Below are positions 1 through 8,506 of a stretch of 64,000 nucleotides of DNA, piece by piece. This DNA is from Pseudohongiella acticola (GTDB taxonomy: Bacteria; Pseudomonadota; Gammaproteobacteria; Pseudomonadales; Pseudohongiellaceae): the NCBI RefSeq assembly GCF_001758195.1, contig NZ_MASR01000001.1, positions 248,001 to 312,000 of the forward strand. Reading direction: 5' to 3'. The position numbers and the translations under genes are program-made. Within the stretch, counting starts at the first letter, position 1. Each line of letters begins with the position of its first letter. The notes beneath the pieces are model-generated. The model had not been told where the DNA came from and searched no databases. It was given only the letters and a program-made list of their open reading frames with translations.

Positions 1-672
1 TCAAAGCAGAATCCGTCACATTTGCCCATCATGATCATGCTTGAGTTAAAAGACTCGCCGCGGCAGGATTGGGGGCCAGTGCAATACACGACCCCGGTGA
101 CGATTGATGCCAGTAATATTCTTTCTGTGGATGGTGAAATCTGGCAGGTATTTGAGCGTTCGCATGTCATTACACCTGACGATGTGCGCGGCGACTATCA
201 ATCGCTTAATGCCGCAATACTGCAGCAAGGCTGGCCCACACTGGCGCAGAGCCGGGGCAAGGTACTGTTTGCGCTGGATAATACCGGCCGTCATCTTGAC
301 GATTATCTATCGCACGCGCCAGGTCTGACTGATCGTGCGTTGTTTGTCAGCGCGGAGCCCGGGCACCCGGCTTCCGCATTCCTGAAAATGAACAATGTGT
401 TCGACGATGCGAAGGCGATCAGGTCCTATGTCGAGCAGGGATACCTTGTGCGCACCCGCTCTGATGTGCCCAGTCACGAAGCCCGCACCGGTGATACCAC
501 CCGGCGAGACCTGGCGTTTGCCAGTGGTGCTCAATACATCAGTACTGACTATGCAGAGCCCTCGGATCTGGGCTCGGACTATCAGGTAGTGCTGCCAGAT
601 ACGCAAGGTGCTGGACGCTGCAATCCGGTCAGTGCGCCGGCCGGATGCGACAGCGATTTTTTGCAGGAATAG
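1..672 (+). CDS. Calcium-dependent PI-PLC-like phosphodiesterase, C-terminal part (5' end outside window)
   Basis: The reading frame is open from base 1 to the TAG at 670-672, so the N-terminal part lies outside the window. The visible 223 codons resemble the C-terminal part of the calcium-dependent phosphoinositide phospholipase C family (PI-PLC-C1, TIM barrel). Supporting segments are RGKVLFALDN (a barrel strand), FVRTRSDVP-like text (LVRTRSDVPSHEARTGDTTR) and a closing GAQYISTDY strand. Members cleave phosphodiester head groups of lipids or related esters and are often secreted. The signal peptide and first catalytic His cannot be checked here. The gene converges with eda, with 16 bp between stops. 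Family assignment is from motif memory; the substrate is unknown. Confidence 0.7.
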   Translation, partial: SKQNPSHLPIMIMLELKDSPRQDWGPVQYTTPVTIDASNILSVDGEIWQVFERSHVITPDDVRGDYQSLNAAILQQGWPTLAQSRGKVLFALDNTGRHLDDYLSHAPGLTDRALFVSAEPGHPASAFLKMNNVFDDAKAIRSYVEQGYLVRTRSDVPSHEARTGDTTRRDLAFASGAQYISTDYAEPSDLGSDYQVVLPDTQGAGRCNPVSAPAGCDSDFLQE

Positions 673-688
673 CGGATCGGCCGCGTAC

Positions 689-1321
689 CTAGAATCGCGA
701 CAGATGCGCCAGACTGTCGCGGGTACTGTTGCGGATTGACACCCAGTCAGCCGCAGCAACAGTGTCCGCCTGCAACATCCAGGAGCCGCCTACACACAAC
801 ACATTGGGCAATGCCAGATAATCTCCGGCATTGCCGGCATTGATGCCACCGGTCGGACAGAAGCTGACACCCGCCAGCGGCCCTGACCAGGCTTTGAGCA
901 GGGCCGCTCCGCCGCAGACCGAGGCCGGAAACAATTTAAAGCAGTCAAACCCCTGCTCCATGCCGTCAAGAACCTCTGATACCGTGCTGACGCCAGGTAA
1001 GAACGGTAGCTCCAGTGCCCGTGCACAATCTGCCAGCTTACGGGTCAAGCCTGGACTGACCGCGAAATTGACACCTGCTGCCGCCACTGCCTCCATATCG
1101 TCAACCGTATTGACGGTGCCTGCAGCCACACTCAACGATGGCAGGGCCCGTCTTACTGCTTCAATGGCTGACAACGCGGACGGCGTGCGCAGGGTTATTT
1201 CAACGGCCTCAATACCGGCATCAAACAGCGCCTGGCTGATACCGACAGCCTCCTCTTCACTGTTGACTACCAGCACCGGCAGGATTGTCAGTCGACCGAG
1301 TTGTTCGCGCAGATAAGACAT
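689..1321 (-). CDS. eda: 2-dehydro-3-deoxy-phosphogluconate (KDPG) aldolase
   Basis: Last enzyme of the Entner-Doudoroff pathway: splits 2-keto-3-deoxy-6-phosphogluconate into pyruvate and glyceraldehyde 3-phosphate in the cytoplasm. The 210-residue protein has the usual length. It shows the family's VEITLRTPSAL segment with the catalytic Glu, the AAGTVNT strand, and the Schiff-base lysine in DCFKLFPAS, followed by FCPTGGIN, which binds phosphate. The ATG at 1321 has an AGGGAG ribosome binding site. It is the last gene of the minus-strand zwf-pgl-edd-eda cluster and starts 23 bp after the edd stop, so it is almost certainly co-transcribed with it. Confidence 0.97.
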   Translation of the reverse strand: MSYLREQLGRLTILPVLVVNSEEEAVGISQALFDAGIEAVEITLRTPSALSAIEAVRRALPSLSVAAGTVNTVDDMEAVAAAGVNFAVSPGLTRKLADCARALELPFLPGVSTVSEVLDGMEQGFDCFKLFPASVCGGAALLKAWSGPLAGVSFCPTGGINAGNAGDYLALPNVLCVGGSWMLQADTVAAADWVSIRNSTRDSLAHLSRF

Positions 1322-1344
1322 CAGGCCAGATCTCCCTGGAGGGT

Positions 1345-3174
1345 TTATTTGAAAACCGAGGCACCGTCATGGGCGACGCCGGCAGCCTGACGAAACGTCG
1401 CGAACAGGCCTCGTCCCAGACTGTTCGGCAGCAAAGTTTCGGCTGGCGTGTAATGCGCCGGTTCACGTGCTGCCATGACATCTTCATCCAGCATAACCTG
1501 AAGATGACCGCTGGCGGCATCCAGTGACAGAAGATCACCGTCATGCAGTCTGGCAAGCGGCCCGCCATCCAGCGCTTCCGGGCTCATATGAATGGCGGCG
1601 GCAACTTTACCCGAGGCGCCTGACATACGACCGTCAGTGACCAGTGCCACCCGGTACCCCTGATCCTGTAACGCACCCAGACACGGCGTCAACTGATGCA
1701 ACTCGGGCATGCCATTGGCTTTGGGACCCTGAAAGCGGACAACAACAATAACGTCCTGTTGTAATTCACCGGCCCGGAATGCCGTCACCATGTCATCCTG
1801 GCTGTCGAACACTCGGCATGGAGCGCTGATGTGTTGATGCTCATCCTTGACAGCGGAGGTTTTCACCACGCCTTCGCCAAGGTTGCCGTGTATCAGTTTA
1901 AGGCCGCCATGACCGGAAAATGGTCGGGTCACCGGGCGCAGAACATCCGGCATGGATGAAGGCAGGTCATAATCGACCCACTCGACGCCGCCGTTGTCTG
2001 TGAGCACAGGTTGCTGGGCGTAGCAGGCCATGCCCTCGCCCATCAGGCTGTGGACCTGTTCATTCAGCAGACCTGCTGAGCGCAGTTCCCGTACCAGGTA
2101 GGCCATGCCACCGGCCTGCTGAAAGGCATTAACATCAGCTTCGCCATTTGGGTAAACGCGAGCCAGTAACGGCGTCACATGAGACAGTTCGTCCAGATCC
2201 TGCCAGGTCAGGATAATTCCGGCGGCGCGTGCAATGGCGACCAGATGCAGAGTGTGATTGGTGGAGCCACCACTGGCCAGCAACGCCACGGCGGCGTTGA
2301 CCAGGGATGCTTCATCGATCAACTCGGTCAAAGGCCTGGGTGTCTCGCCCTGCCCGGTTGCTGCCAGAACCCGCCGCACGGTCTCCCGGGTCAGCGCGTC
2401 ACGCAAAGGATCATCCGGATTGACAAACGACGCGCCGGGTAGTTGCACACCCAGCATTTCCACCATGACCTGATTGCTGTTGGCGGTCCCGTAAAAATTG
2501 CAGGTGCCTGGGCTGTGGTAGGACGCCGACTCCACTGCCAGCAGTTCTTCACGGTCGGCGTGCCCCTGTGCATAGCGTTGCCGGACTTCGGCTTTGGTCT
2601 TGTTGGGGACACCCGGACCCATTGGGCCCGCGGGAATAAAACCGGCTGGCAGGTGGCCAAACTGTAATGCACCGATTAAAAGCCCGGGTACAATTTTGTC
2701 GCACACGCCAAGGCAAAGAATGCCGTCAAAGACATTGTGACTCAGGCTGACCGCGGTCGCCATGGCAATCACTTCGCGGCTGAACAGGCTGAGTTCCATG
2801 CCGGGCTGCCCTTGCGTGACACCATCGCACATGGCGGGCACACCGCCCGCTACCTGAGCCGTGCAATGAAGTTCGCCAGCGGTCGCCTTGATGATATCCG
2901 GATAATACTGAAGCGGTTGGTGGGCAGACAACATATCGTTGTAGGCCGTCACAATACCCAGGTTGGAAGATTGCATGCCGGCGATGCGGTTTTTATCTGT
3001 TGGTGAACAGGCTGCAAACGCGTGCGCGATATTGCCGCAGGACAGTGTTTTGCGCGGTGGAAATGTTTCCATGGTGCGCTGCGCATTCTGCAGGTAAGCC
3101 TGGCGCAAGGGTCTGCTCCGTGCGCGAATACGTTCGGTGACGGTTTCGACTGTTGTATTAATCATCTGGGGCAT
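1345..3174 (-). CDS. edd: 6-phosphogluconate dehydratase
   Basis: Dehydrates 6-phosphogluconate to KDPG, the committed Entner-Doudoroff step. The 609 residues match the family length (about 600). IlvD/Edd features are visible: the CDKIVPG cluster-ligand segment, SPGTCNFYGTANSNQ with its cysteine, ASGGSTNH in the middle, and TDGRMSGASGKVAAAIH near the C-terminus. These enzymes carry an oxygen-sensitive iron-sulfur cluster and Mg2+. The start at 3174 overlaps the pgl stop by 17 bases, suggesting translational coupling; ATG at 3165 is an alternative start. Its place between pgl and eda confirms Edd rather than dihydroxy-acid dehydratase. Confidence 0.97.
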   Translation of the reverse strand: MPQMINTTVETVTERIRARSRPLRQAYLQNAQRTMETFPPRKTLSCGNIAHAFAACSPTDKNRIAGMQSSNLGIVTAYNDMLSAHQPLQYYPDIIKATAGELHCTAQVAGGVPAMCDGVTQGQPGMELSLFSREVIAMATAVSLSHNVFDGILCLGVCDKIVPGLLIGALQFGHLPAGFIPAGPMGPGVPNKTKAEVRQRYAQGHADREELLAVESASYHSPGTCNFYGTANSNQVMVEMLGVQLPGASFVNPDDPLRDALTRETVRRVLAATGQGETPRPLTELIDEASLVNAAVALLASGGSTNHTLHLVAIARAAGIILTWQDLDELSHVTPLLARVYPNGEADVNAFQQAGGMAYLVRELRSAGLLNEQVHSLMGEGMACYAQQPVLTDNGGVEWVDYDLPSSMPDVLRPVTRPFSGHGGLKLIHGNLGEGVVKTSAVKDEHQHISAPCRVFDSQDDMVTAFRAGELQQDVIVVVRFQGPKANGMPELHQLTPCLGALQDQGYRVALVTDGRMSGASGKVAAAIHMSPEALDGGPLARLHDGDLLSLDAASGHLQVMLDEDVMAAREPAHYTPAETLLPNSLGRGLFATFRQAAGVAHDGASVFK

Positions 3175-3874
3175 AATAAATCTCGGTCATGGTTTGACTG
3201 TCGTGCAATACCGCGCGAACCGGCATGTCGGTCACGGAGCCGGGGATAAACGCCTGCTCCAGCACGTCTCGTTTGGCGGCGCCGCTGATGTAAAGTATGC
3301 GCACAGAGGCTGACAGTATTGTGTTAAGACTTAATGTCATGCGTGCAGTCGGATTTGCATCGTCAGCTGATGGTTGCGGCTGAATGGCACAACAGACCGG
3401 TCTGCAGGTATCAGACAGTGCTTCCGTCAGTCCTTTTGCGTCAGGAAAAAGCGATGCCGTGTGGCCATCCAGGCCCATGCCCAGCAGCACCAGGTCCAAC
3501 GGTAGCGTATGTCGCTCAAGAATATTGCTCAAACTCTCAGCTGCGGCAAATACGTCGCGATGTGAGGTTTTCATGCCGATAAAAATGGCACGTGCAGCCT
3601 GATTCTGGATCAGTGTGTTTTTTATAAAACGGGCGTTTGAACTGGCATTGACCTCAGCTACCCAGCGCTCATCAACCAGGCTGATAATAACTGATTGCCA
3701 CGGTAACGATTGTCCGGACAGCTGTTGATATAGGGTCTTCGGCGTGCTGCCGCCGGAAAGCGCGATTGACGCTTTGCCGCCTTGCTGTATTTGTTTGCAC
3801 AACAAATCGCTGATTCGTACGGTCAGATTGTTGAGCAGCGCACTCTGATTTTTGTATTCATGCAACTCCCACAT
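3158..3874 (-). CDS. pgl: 6-phosphogluconolactonase
   Basis: Hydrolyses 6-phosphogluconolactone to 6-phosphogluconate between Zwf and Edd. The 238-residue protein belongs to the NagB/DevB-type lactonases: ALSGGSTPKTLYQ near residue 40 binds phosphate, followed by SLVDERWV and LVLLGMGLDGHTASLFP, the latter carrying the family's GMGxDGHTASLFP signature. The ATG at 3874 is preceded by AGGAG at 8 bases. It lies 45 bp after zwf and its last codons run into edd. No signal peptide is present, so the protein is cytoplasmic. Unrelated beta-propeller lactonases exist but this is clearly the DevB type. Confidence 0.96.
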   Translation of the reverse strand: MWELHEYKNQSALLNNLTVRISDLLCKQIQQGGKASIALSGGSTPKTLYQQLSGQSLPWQSVIISLVDERWVAEVNASSNARFIKNTLIQNQAARAIFIGMKTSHRDVFAAAESLSNILERHTLPLDLVLLGMGLDGHTASLFPDAKGLTEALSDTCRPVCCAIQPQPSADDANPTARMTLSLNTILSASVRILYISGAAKRDVLEQAFIPGSVTDMPVRAVLHDSQTMTEIYYAPDD

Positions 3875-3919
3875 CGTGCAAGCTCCTGAGCCATGGTTCG
3901 GTGTTAACCGGAATTAGAA

Positions 3920-5374
3920 TCAATCCTGCCAGCGCCTGCCATCTCTGGCAATCAGGGCAATACTGTCGGCAGGTCCATTTGAGCCCGCCATGTATGGTAG
4001 CGATTTCTGTTTCTGTTGTTTCCAGCCATCGGCAATATCATCAACCCACTGCCAGGCTGCTTCAACCTGATCGGCCCGCATAAATAAAGTTGAGTTGGAG
4101 CGCATGACGTCGAACAGTAATCGCTCATACGCTTCCGGCACCCGGCGCCCGGTAAATGCCTCTGACAATGCCAGATCCAGTGAAACATTTTCCATGGGAA
4201 AACTTTCGTCGAGTCCGGGTACCTTGTTAAGCAGGTAAAGTCGTATGCCCTCTTCCGGTTGTAACTGAATGACCAGGCGATTGGCGCTGTTTTGATGAGC
4301 CTGTTCCGGGAAAATTGCGTGAGGCAGTTTTTTGAACTGTACAACGATCTCGCAGAAGCGCCGTTGCATGCGTTTACCCGTGCGCATATAAAAAGGGACA
4401 CCGGCCCAACGCCAGTTGTTGATGGAAGCCTTGATGGCAACAAAGGTTTCTGTGCCCGATGTGCCGGTAGCATCGCTTTCCTGTTGATAGGATGGAACCG
4501 ACTGACCGTCAATGGTGCCCGCCGCATATTGACCGCGTACGGTGTGGTCAGCGACATCACGGCCAGTCAATGGTGCCAGGCTGCGAAGAACCTTGAGTTT
4601 CTCATCATGGACGGCACGTGCATCCAGTGACGCCGGCGGTTCCATGGCCAGCAGACACAGCAATTGCATCAGGTGATTCTGTACCATATCACGCAAGGCG
4701 CCGGCTTCGTCATAGAACGGCCAGCGTCCGCCCGTTCCGATGGTCTCGGCTGCAGTTATCTGAACGTGGTCAATATAGTTGTTGCTCCACAGTGGCTCAA
4801 ACAGGGAGTTGGCAAAACGCAGTGTCAGCAGGTTCTGTACGGTTTCCTTGCCCAGGTAGTGGTCAATGCGGTAGATCTGATGTTCGTCGAATATGTCAGT
4901 CAGGCTGTTGTTGATTGCATTAAAACTTTCGCGACTGCTCCCCAGCGGTTTTTCAATGACCAGGCGCATATTGTCGCGCACCAGTCCTACTGCCCAGAGT
5001 GACTGGCAGATGGGTGCAAAAATGTCAGGTGGTGTTGCCAGGTAGGTAACCAGGTCGCGAGAGCGGTCGTTCAGTACCGTGTGTGCCAGCCGGGACAGTT
5101 CCGCTTCGTTGCTGGCGTCCAGCGCATAATGGCTGAGTCTGGCGTTGAAGCGTTTCCAGGTTGGGGCATCGGGTTTGTTGTCACCCAGCTGCGCGATGAG
5201 CATGTCACGCGTCTTTTGCGAAAAGGCCTTTGCCGTATGGCGGGTGCGCGAGACACTGATGATTTTAAGGCAGGCTGGCAGGCATTGATCGCGGTCCAGG
5301 TGATAGAGCGCCGGATACAGTTTGCGGAAGGCGAGATCGCCGTCGCCACCGATAATCAGAAAGTCACAGATCAT
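3920..5374 (-). CDS. zwf: Glucose-6-phosphate 1-dehydrogenase
   Basis: Oxidises glucose 6-phosphate to 6-phosphogluconolactone with reduction of NAD(P)+, feeding the Entner-Doudoroff and pentose phosphate routes. The 484 residues match the family. The N-terminal dinucleotide motif is unusual: IGGDGDLAFRKLYPALY, where most homologues read GASGDLA. The active-site RIDHYLGKE is intact at about residue 167, followed by TLRFANSLFEPLW. ATG at 5374 is preceded by GGGGTAGAGC; that GGGG also forms one arm of a long leader hairpin (5381-5458), described separately. First gene of the zwf-pgl-edd-eda cluster. In pseudomonads HexR controls this operon; I see no clear HexR palindrome here. Confidence 0.97.
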   Translation of the reverse strand: MICDFLIIGGDGDLAFRKLYPALYHLDRDQCLPACLKIISVSRTRHTAKAFSQKTRDMLIAQLGDNKPDAPTWKRFNARLSHYALDASNEAELSRLAHTVLNDRSRDLVTYLATPPDIFAPICQSLWAVGLVRDNMRLVIEKPLGSSRESFNAINNSLTDIFDEHQIYRIDHYLGKETVQNLLTLRFANSLFEPLWSNNYIDHVQITAAETIGTGGRWPFYDEAGALRDMVQNHLMQLLCLLAMEPPASLDARAVHDEKLKVLRSLAPLTGRDVADHTVRGQYAAGTIDGQSVPSYQQESDATGTSGTETFVAIKASINNWRWAGVPFYMRTGKRMQRRFCEIVVQFKKLPHAIFPEQAHQNSANRLVIQLQPEEGIRLYLLNKVPGLDESFPMENVSLDLALSEAFTGRRVPEAYERLLFDVMRSNSTLFMRADQVEAAWQWVDDIADGWKQQKQKSLPYMAGSNGPADSIALIARDGRRWQD

Positions 5375-5380
5375 GCTCTA

Positions 5381-5458
5381 CCCCGTCAGTCACTCAGTCA
5401 ATCGTCCTGCTTTTTGATTAAACAAGCAAGCTTCTTGCCAGATACTGAGCTGACGGGG
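5381..5458 (-). promoter_or_regulatory. zwf leader hairpin covering the ribosome binding site
   Basis: Bases 5381-5389 (CCCCGTCAG) are complementary to 5450-5458 (CTGACGGGG), and 5393-5398 (CTCAGT) to 5444-5449 (ACTGAG). This gives a 15-pair stem with a 3-base bulge. In the minus-strand transcript the 3' arm ends six bases before the zwf ATG and contains the GGGG that would serve as Shine-Dalgarno sequence. There is no T-run after the stem, which argues against a plain terminator for the upstream TonB receptor gene. A translational control element or mRNA stabiliser is inferred. Confidence 0.45.
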
Positions 5459-5488
5459 TTTACGACGTCATTGGGAAGGTCACGGCAT

Positions 5489-7771
5489 TCAGAATCGCCC
5501 GCGGATACCAACGATGACATTGCGGCCTGGCAACGGCGCAAAGTCTCGCAGATAGGAGGTTGCGACACGGGCCTCCTGATTGCCCAGATTGCGGCCCTGC
5601 GCAAAGGCTTCCAGAGTGCTGTTGCCAATGTCGAACTCGTACGCGATGCGCAGATTGACCATGGTATAACCGGGTGTGGTGGTTTCCAGTGCCGGTACCT
5701 TGTCCTGTTTCATCATGCGGTACACATCCAGGCCGCCTCGCCAGCCAGCCAGGTGCCAGTCCAGGCCGGCGCTGACCCGTTCGGGCGATATGCGTGGCAG
5801 GTAACTGTTGTCGGCCAGTTTTGCGTGCACACGATCATAGCCGGCGTGCAGGTCAAAGTGTCCCCAGTCACTGGTAAACAGCTGCCATACGCCCTGCACT
5901 TCCATACCTGTAAACTCGGCATCCTGCTGCTCGGCTTCACGCACTGGAAAACCGAGCTCTTCCTCATCGGTTGTCGCGAGGTAGATGAAATCAGCCACGT
6001 CCTTGCGGAACACACTGATCTCGAAATCAAAGAAATCAGCATGGCGATGCAGGGTCAGGTCCCAGGCCTTGGCTGTTTCAGTGCGCAGACCGGCATTGCC
6101 TTCTTCATAGCTAAAGGTCGCCAGGTGAGGGCCATTGGCAAACAGCTCTGTCTGCGATGGAGCACGCTGCACGCGGGAGAAATTGACCGAGGTCTGCCAG
6201 GTTTCGTTGAACTCGTAAATGCCACCGATGCTGGCAGAGACGTTGCGAAACGTGCGACTGTCTATATCGGCGAAAGCGCCGTGATCATCATCGTGCCCGT
6301 CGTGCTGTTCGTCGTCGTGGTCATGGTCGACTGCATGCGCGTCACCCTGCAAATGCACCTTGGTATTTTCTACGCGTGCACCAAGACTGAGCGTCAATGC
6401 ATCGAATTGACGTTCCTGAAGCACAAAAACACCGATCGACCGGGTCTTGTTGTCGGGTACAAATGCTTCGGCCCCTTCCGCCTTGAACTCTTCCTGCTCT
6501 AGCTGTAAACCAAACGCCCCTTCCCAGCCCCAGACCGGGGTGGTTTCGAAAGACAGTCGGCTTTGCAGGGTCTGCACGTCGAACACGGTACCGTCGCCGT
6601 GTTCATGGTCGGCGTGATCGTCGTCCTCGTGATCGTCGTCGTGCTCGTCGTTAAGTGCGCCGCCCAGTTCGATTTCACTGTGCGTGTAGTCGTTGTAACC
6701 CACGCGGACTGTAGCCCGCCTGATTCCGGGCAATGGTGACATCAGGCCTGCTTTAATGTCCCAGCTGCGCTGTTCCATGTCGATGTAGGCGAATTCTTCT
6801 TCTTCAGCATGGGCCTCGTGATCGTCCTCGTCATGCGCTTCATCATGTTCTTCCTCGGCGTGGAAATGCGGCGCCGGGATGCCGTATACGGAGTTAAAGG
6901 CGCGGAATGAACCACCCACAAAACTGTTGTCACCAATCCAGCTCAGGCCGGCGGTACCGGATTGCGACTCAACAAAGCTGTTGAACAGCCGATTGCTGCT
7001 GCCGCTTTCGTTGTGTTCACCTTCGTCATGCTCATCTTCGTGGTCATCGTCTTCGTGATCATGATCTTCGTGACTGCCAGCAAATCGTGCCTCGCCAGGA
7101 ATGCGATAATCGTCGGCTTCACGCCAGGAACCGTCCAGATGCCAGGCAATGTTGCCAGCGCCGCCATCAAGTCGCAGTACACCACTACGTTCGTCGGCAA
7201 CGTTGTCGCCTCTTATCTCAAATCGCCCACTGAGTGGTTCTTCTGCACGCTGCTCCGGGATGCGACCATCAATGATATTGACCACACCTGCCGATGCAGC
7301 AGAACCGTACAGCAAGGTGGCTGGTCCACGCAGGATCTCAATCTGATCTATCAGCAGAGGGTCAACGGTAACCGCGTGGTCATCGCTCTGGGTTGAGGTG
7401 TCTGCCGTTGCCAGGCCGTCTTCCAGAATGCGCACGCGCGGTCCACTGAGGCCTCGAATGATGGGGCGGCCGGAGCCTGCGCCATAAAAGCTCGACTGCA
7501 CGCCAGGTTGTTGTTGCAGGGTTTCGCCTAGCGTCATGCCGCGACGATCGGCCAGTGTTTCCCCAACCATGACGTCAACCGGTTGTGCCGATTGCAGTCG
7601 CGTTCGTCCCAGAGGCAGAGCGCGCACAACAATTTCCTCAACGTCGGAATAATGCAGTGTGCTATTGGTGTCCTCAGATTGTGCAACGGCATTGCCGCTG
7701 ACCAGGGTCAACAGGGCTGAACTCATTAGGGTGGATATGATAACTGATAGATTCTTGCGTCTGGCGAACAT
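5489..7771 (-). CDS. TonB-dependent outer-membrane receptor with His/Asp/Glu-rich loops (zinc-type, ZnuD-like)
   Basis: A 760-residue outer-membrane receptor starting at MFARRKN (ATG 7771, GGAG at 7 bases), followed by a signal peptide ending near VSGNAVAQ. The ORF upstream of that Met lies in the AT-rich operator and is unlikely to be translated. A plug domain (GVQSSFYGAGSGRPIIRGL, LRGPATLLYGS) precedes the beta-barrel, which ends in IVGIRGRF with the expected terminal Phe. Four extracellular-loop-like segments are packed with His, Asp and Glu (for example HEDHDHEDDDHEDEHDEGEH and DHDHDDEQHDGHDDDHG). Such loops are typical of zinc-capturing ZnuD receptors; other divalent metals are possible. 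A single gene with its own palindromic upstream region. Confidence 0.85.
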   Translation of the reverse strand: MFARRKNLSVIISTLMSSALLTLVSGNAVAQSEDTNSTLHYSDVEEIVVRALPLGRTRLQSAQPVDVMVGETLADRRGMTLGETLQQQPGVQSSFYGAGSGRPIIRGLSGPRVRILEDGLATADTSTQSDDHAVTVDPLLIDQIEILRGPATLLYGSAASAGVVNIIDGRIPEQRAEEPLSGRFEIRGDNVADERSGVLRLDGGAGNIAWHLDGSWREADDYRIPGEARFAGSHEDHDHEDDDHEDEHDEGEHNESGSSNRLFNSFVESQSGTAGLSWIGDNSFVGGSFRAFNSVYGIPAPHFHAEEEHDEAHDEDDHEAHAEEEEFAYIDMEQRSWDIKAGLMSPLPGIRRATVRVGYNDYTHSEIELGGALNDEHDDDHEDDDHADHEHGDGTVFDVQTLQSRLSFETTPVWGWEGAFGLQLEQEEFKAEGAEAFVPDNKTRSIGVFVLQERQFDALTLSLGARVENTKVHLQGDAHAVDHDHDDEQHDGHDDDHGAFADIDSRTFRNVSASIGGIYEFNETWQTSVNFSRVQRAPSQTELFANGPHLATFSYEEGNAGLRTETAKAWDLTLHRHADFFDFEISVFRKDVADFIYLATTDEEELGFPVREAEQQDAEFTGMEVQGVWQLFTSDWGHFDLHAGYDRVHAKLADNSYLPRISPERVSAGLDWHLAGWRGGLDVYRMMKQDKVPALETTTPGYTMVNLRIAYEFDIGNSTLEAFAQGRNLGNQEARVATSYLRDFAPLPGRNVIVGIRGRF

Positions 7772-7800
7772 GAAGTGACTCCGGCGATTACTCAATATGA

Positions 7801-7825
7801 TATAGCATAGCATAATAATGCTATA
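7801..7825 (-). promoter_or_regulatory. Palindromic operator candidate upstream of the TonB receptor
   Basis: The AT-rich region 30-55 bp upstream of the receptor start holds ATAGCAT-AATA-ATGCTAT (7807-7824), plus an overlapping outer half-site TATAGCAT at 7801-7808. The size and AT content fit a Fur/Zur-family operator, and Zur would make sense for a histidine-rich metal receptor, but the match to the gammaproteobacterial Zur consensus is only partial (TGTTATA is present on the minus strand at 7822-7828). The repressor is therefore an inference. Confidence 0.4.
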
Positions 7826-7937
7826 ACACAGCATTTTACAACCCCGGATTACTGGATTTTGCCAGACTTAGGGTGTTTGACGTATCGGGTCGCCAGCATA
7901 GCCGATTGCCAGAATAGCCTGTCGACAGCAAACTGCG

Positions 7938-7972
7938 ACATCAGTACTACCACATCAGTACTACCACATCAG
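7938..7972. repeat. 14-bp direct repeat (2.5 copies) at the end of the YaiL-like gene
   Basis: ACATCAGTACTACC occurs at 7938-7951 and 7952-7965, followed by a half copy (ACATCAG, 7966-7972). The stop codon of the neighbouring minus-strand gene (7961-7963) lies in the second copy, and the first copy lies directly behind it. This looks like replication slippage that duplicated the end of the gene outside the reading frame. Confidence 0.8.
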
Positions 7973-8506
7973 ATCATCAGGCACCGGATAATCCTTGTAC
8001 GGGTCGTCATCAGCCAATGTGTCATTTTTATAGTCAGCGACAAAAATCACGGCTTCCTGAAAGCGCTGGGCGATTTTGTCAGCGATATTACGCGGCACCA
8101 GTACATAACGTTCGCTGTCCGAACAGATTGCCAGCTGCCCCTGCGCCAGTTGCGTCTGCTGTCTGGCGCTGACGTGTAATGACTTGATCTTGTTGCTGCG
8201 TGGGTCATTAAAATTAAAACGGATATCCCCGTCCGCCGTGACGCCGCTGTGATCAAGCATCTGTTTCACCTGGGCTCGCATGGCTTTTATGTTTTCGGCG
8301 GCCAGTCGTTGCTGGTTTAACTCACGATCATGTTCGGCTTTGGCGGCGCGCTCCTTGGCCAGTCTGGCCTGGGTCTCATCGGCAGGTGGCTGCTTGAGTT
8401 TATGTTGGGCGCGGGTCTGCTTGCGCTTCTCCTGCTGTGCCTGTTTTGCTTTCTTCTGGTCTACCAGGCCAGCGCCCAGCAATTGTTCTGATAGTGATTT
8501 GGCCAT
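7961..8506 (-). CDS. DUF2058 (YaiL-like) protein
   Basis: A 181-residue protein of the DUF2058/YaiL family, annotated in many gammaproteobacteria as a nucleoprotein or polynucleotide-associated protein without a proven role. It opens with KSLSEQLLGAGLVDQKKAKQ, then a charged, Lys/Gln/Glu-rich helical stretch (residues about 20-85) and a compact C-terminal domain with IRFNFNDPRSNKIKSLHVS and RYVLVPRNIADKIAQR. I chose ATG 8506 (MAKSLSEQ) over the upstream TTG at 8518; homologues begin at this point and GGA lies 8 bases before. No signal peptide or membrane segment. Monocistronic, divergent from the beta-lactamase gene. Confidence 0.85.
   Translation of the reverse strand: MAKSLSEQLLGAGLVDQKKAKQAQQEKRKQTRAQHKLKQPPADETQARLAKERAAKAEHDRELNQQRLAAENIKAMRAQVKQMLDHSGVTADGDIRFNFNDPRSNKIKSLHVSARQQTQLAQGQLAICSDSERYVLVPRNIADKIAQRFQEAVIFVADYKNDTLADDDPYKDYPVPDDLMW

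Noticed and set aside
5381-5458. Terminator of the TonB receptor gene
   Set aside because: The stem has a 46-base loop and is not followed by a T-run on the minus strand; it overlaps the zwf ribosome binding site instead.
5081-6502. A 473-codon plus-strand frame across the TonB receptor and zwf
   Set aside because: It mirrors two well-supported minus-strand genes, has no family motif and exists because His/Asp/Glu codons leave the opposite frame open.
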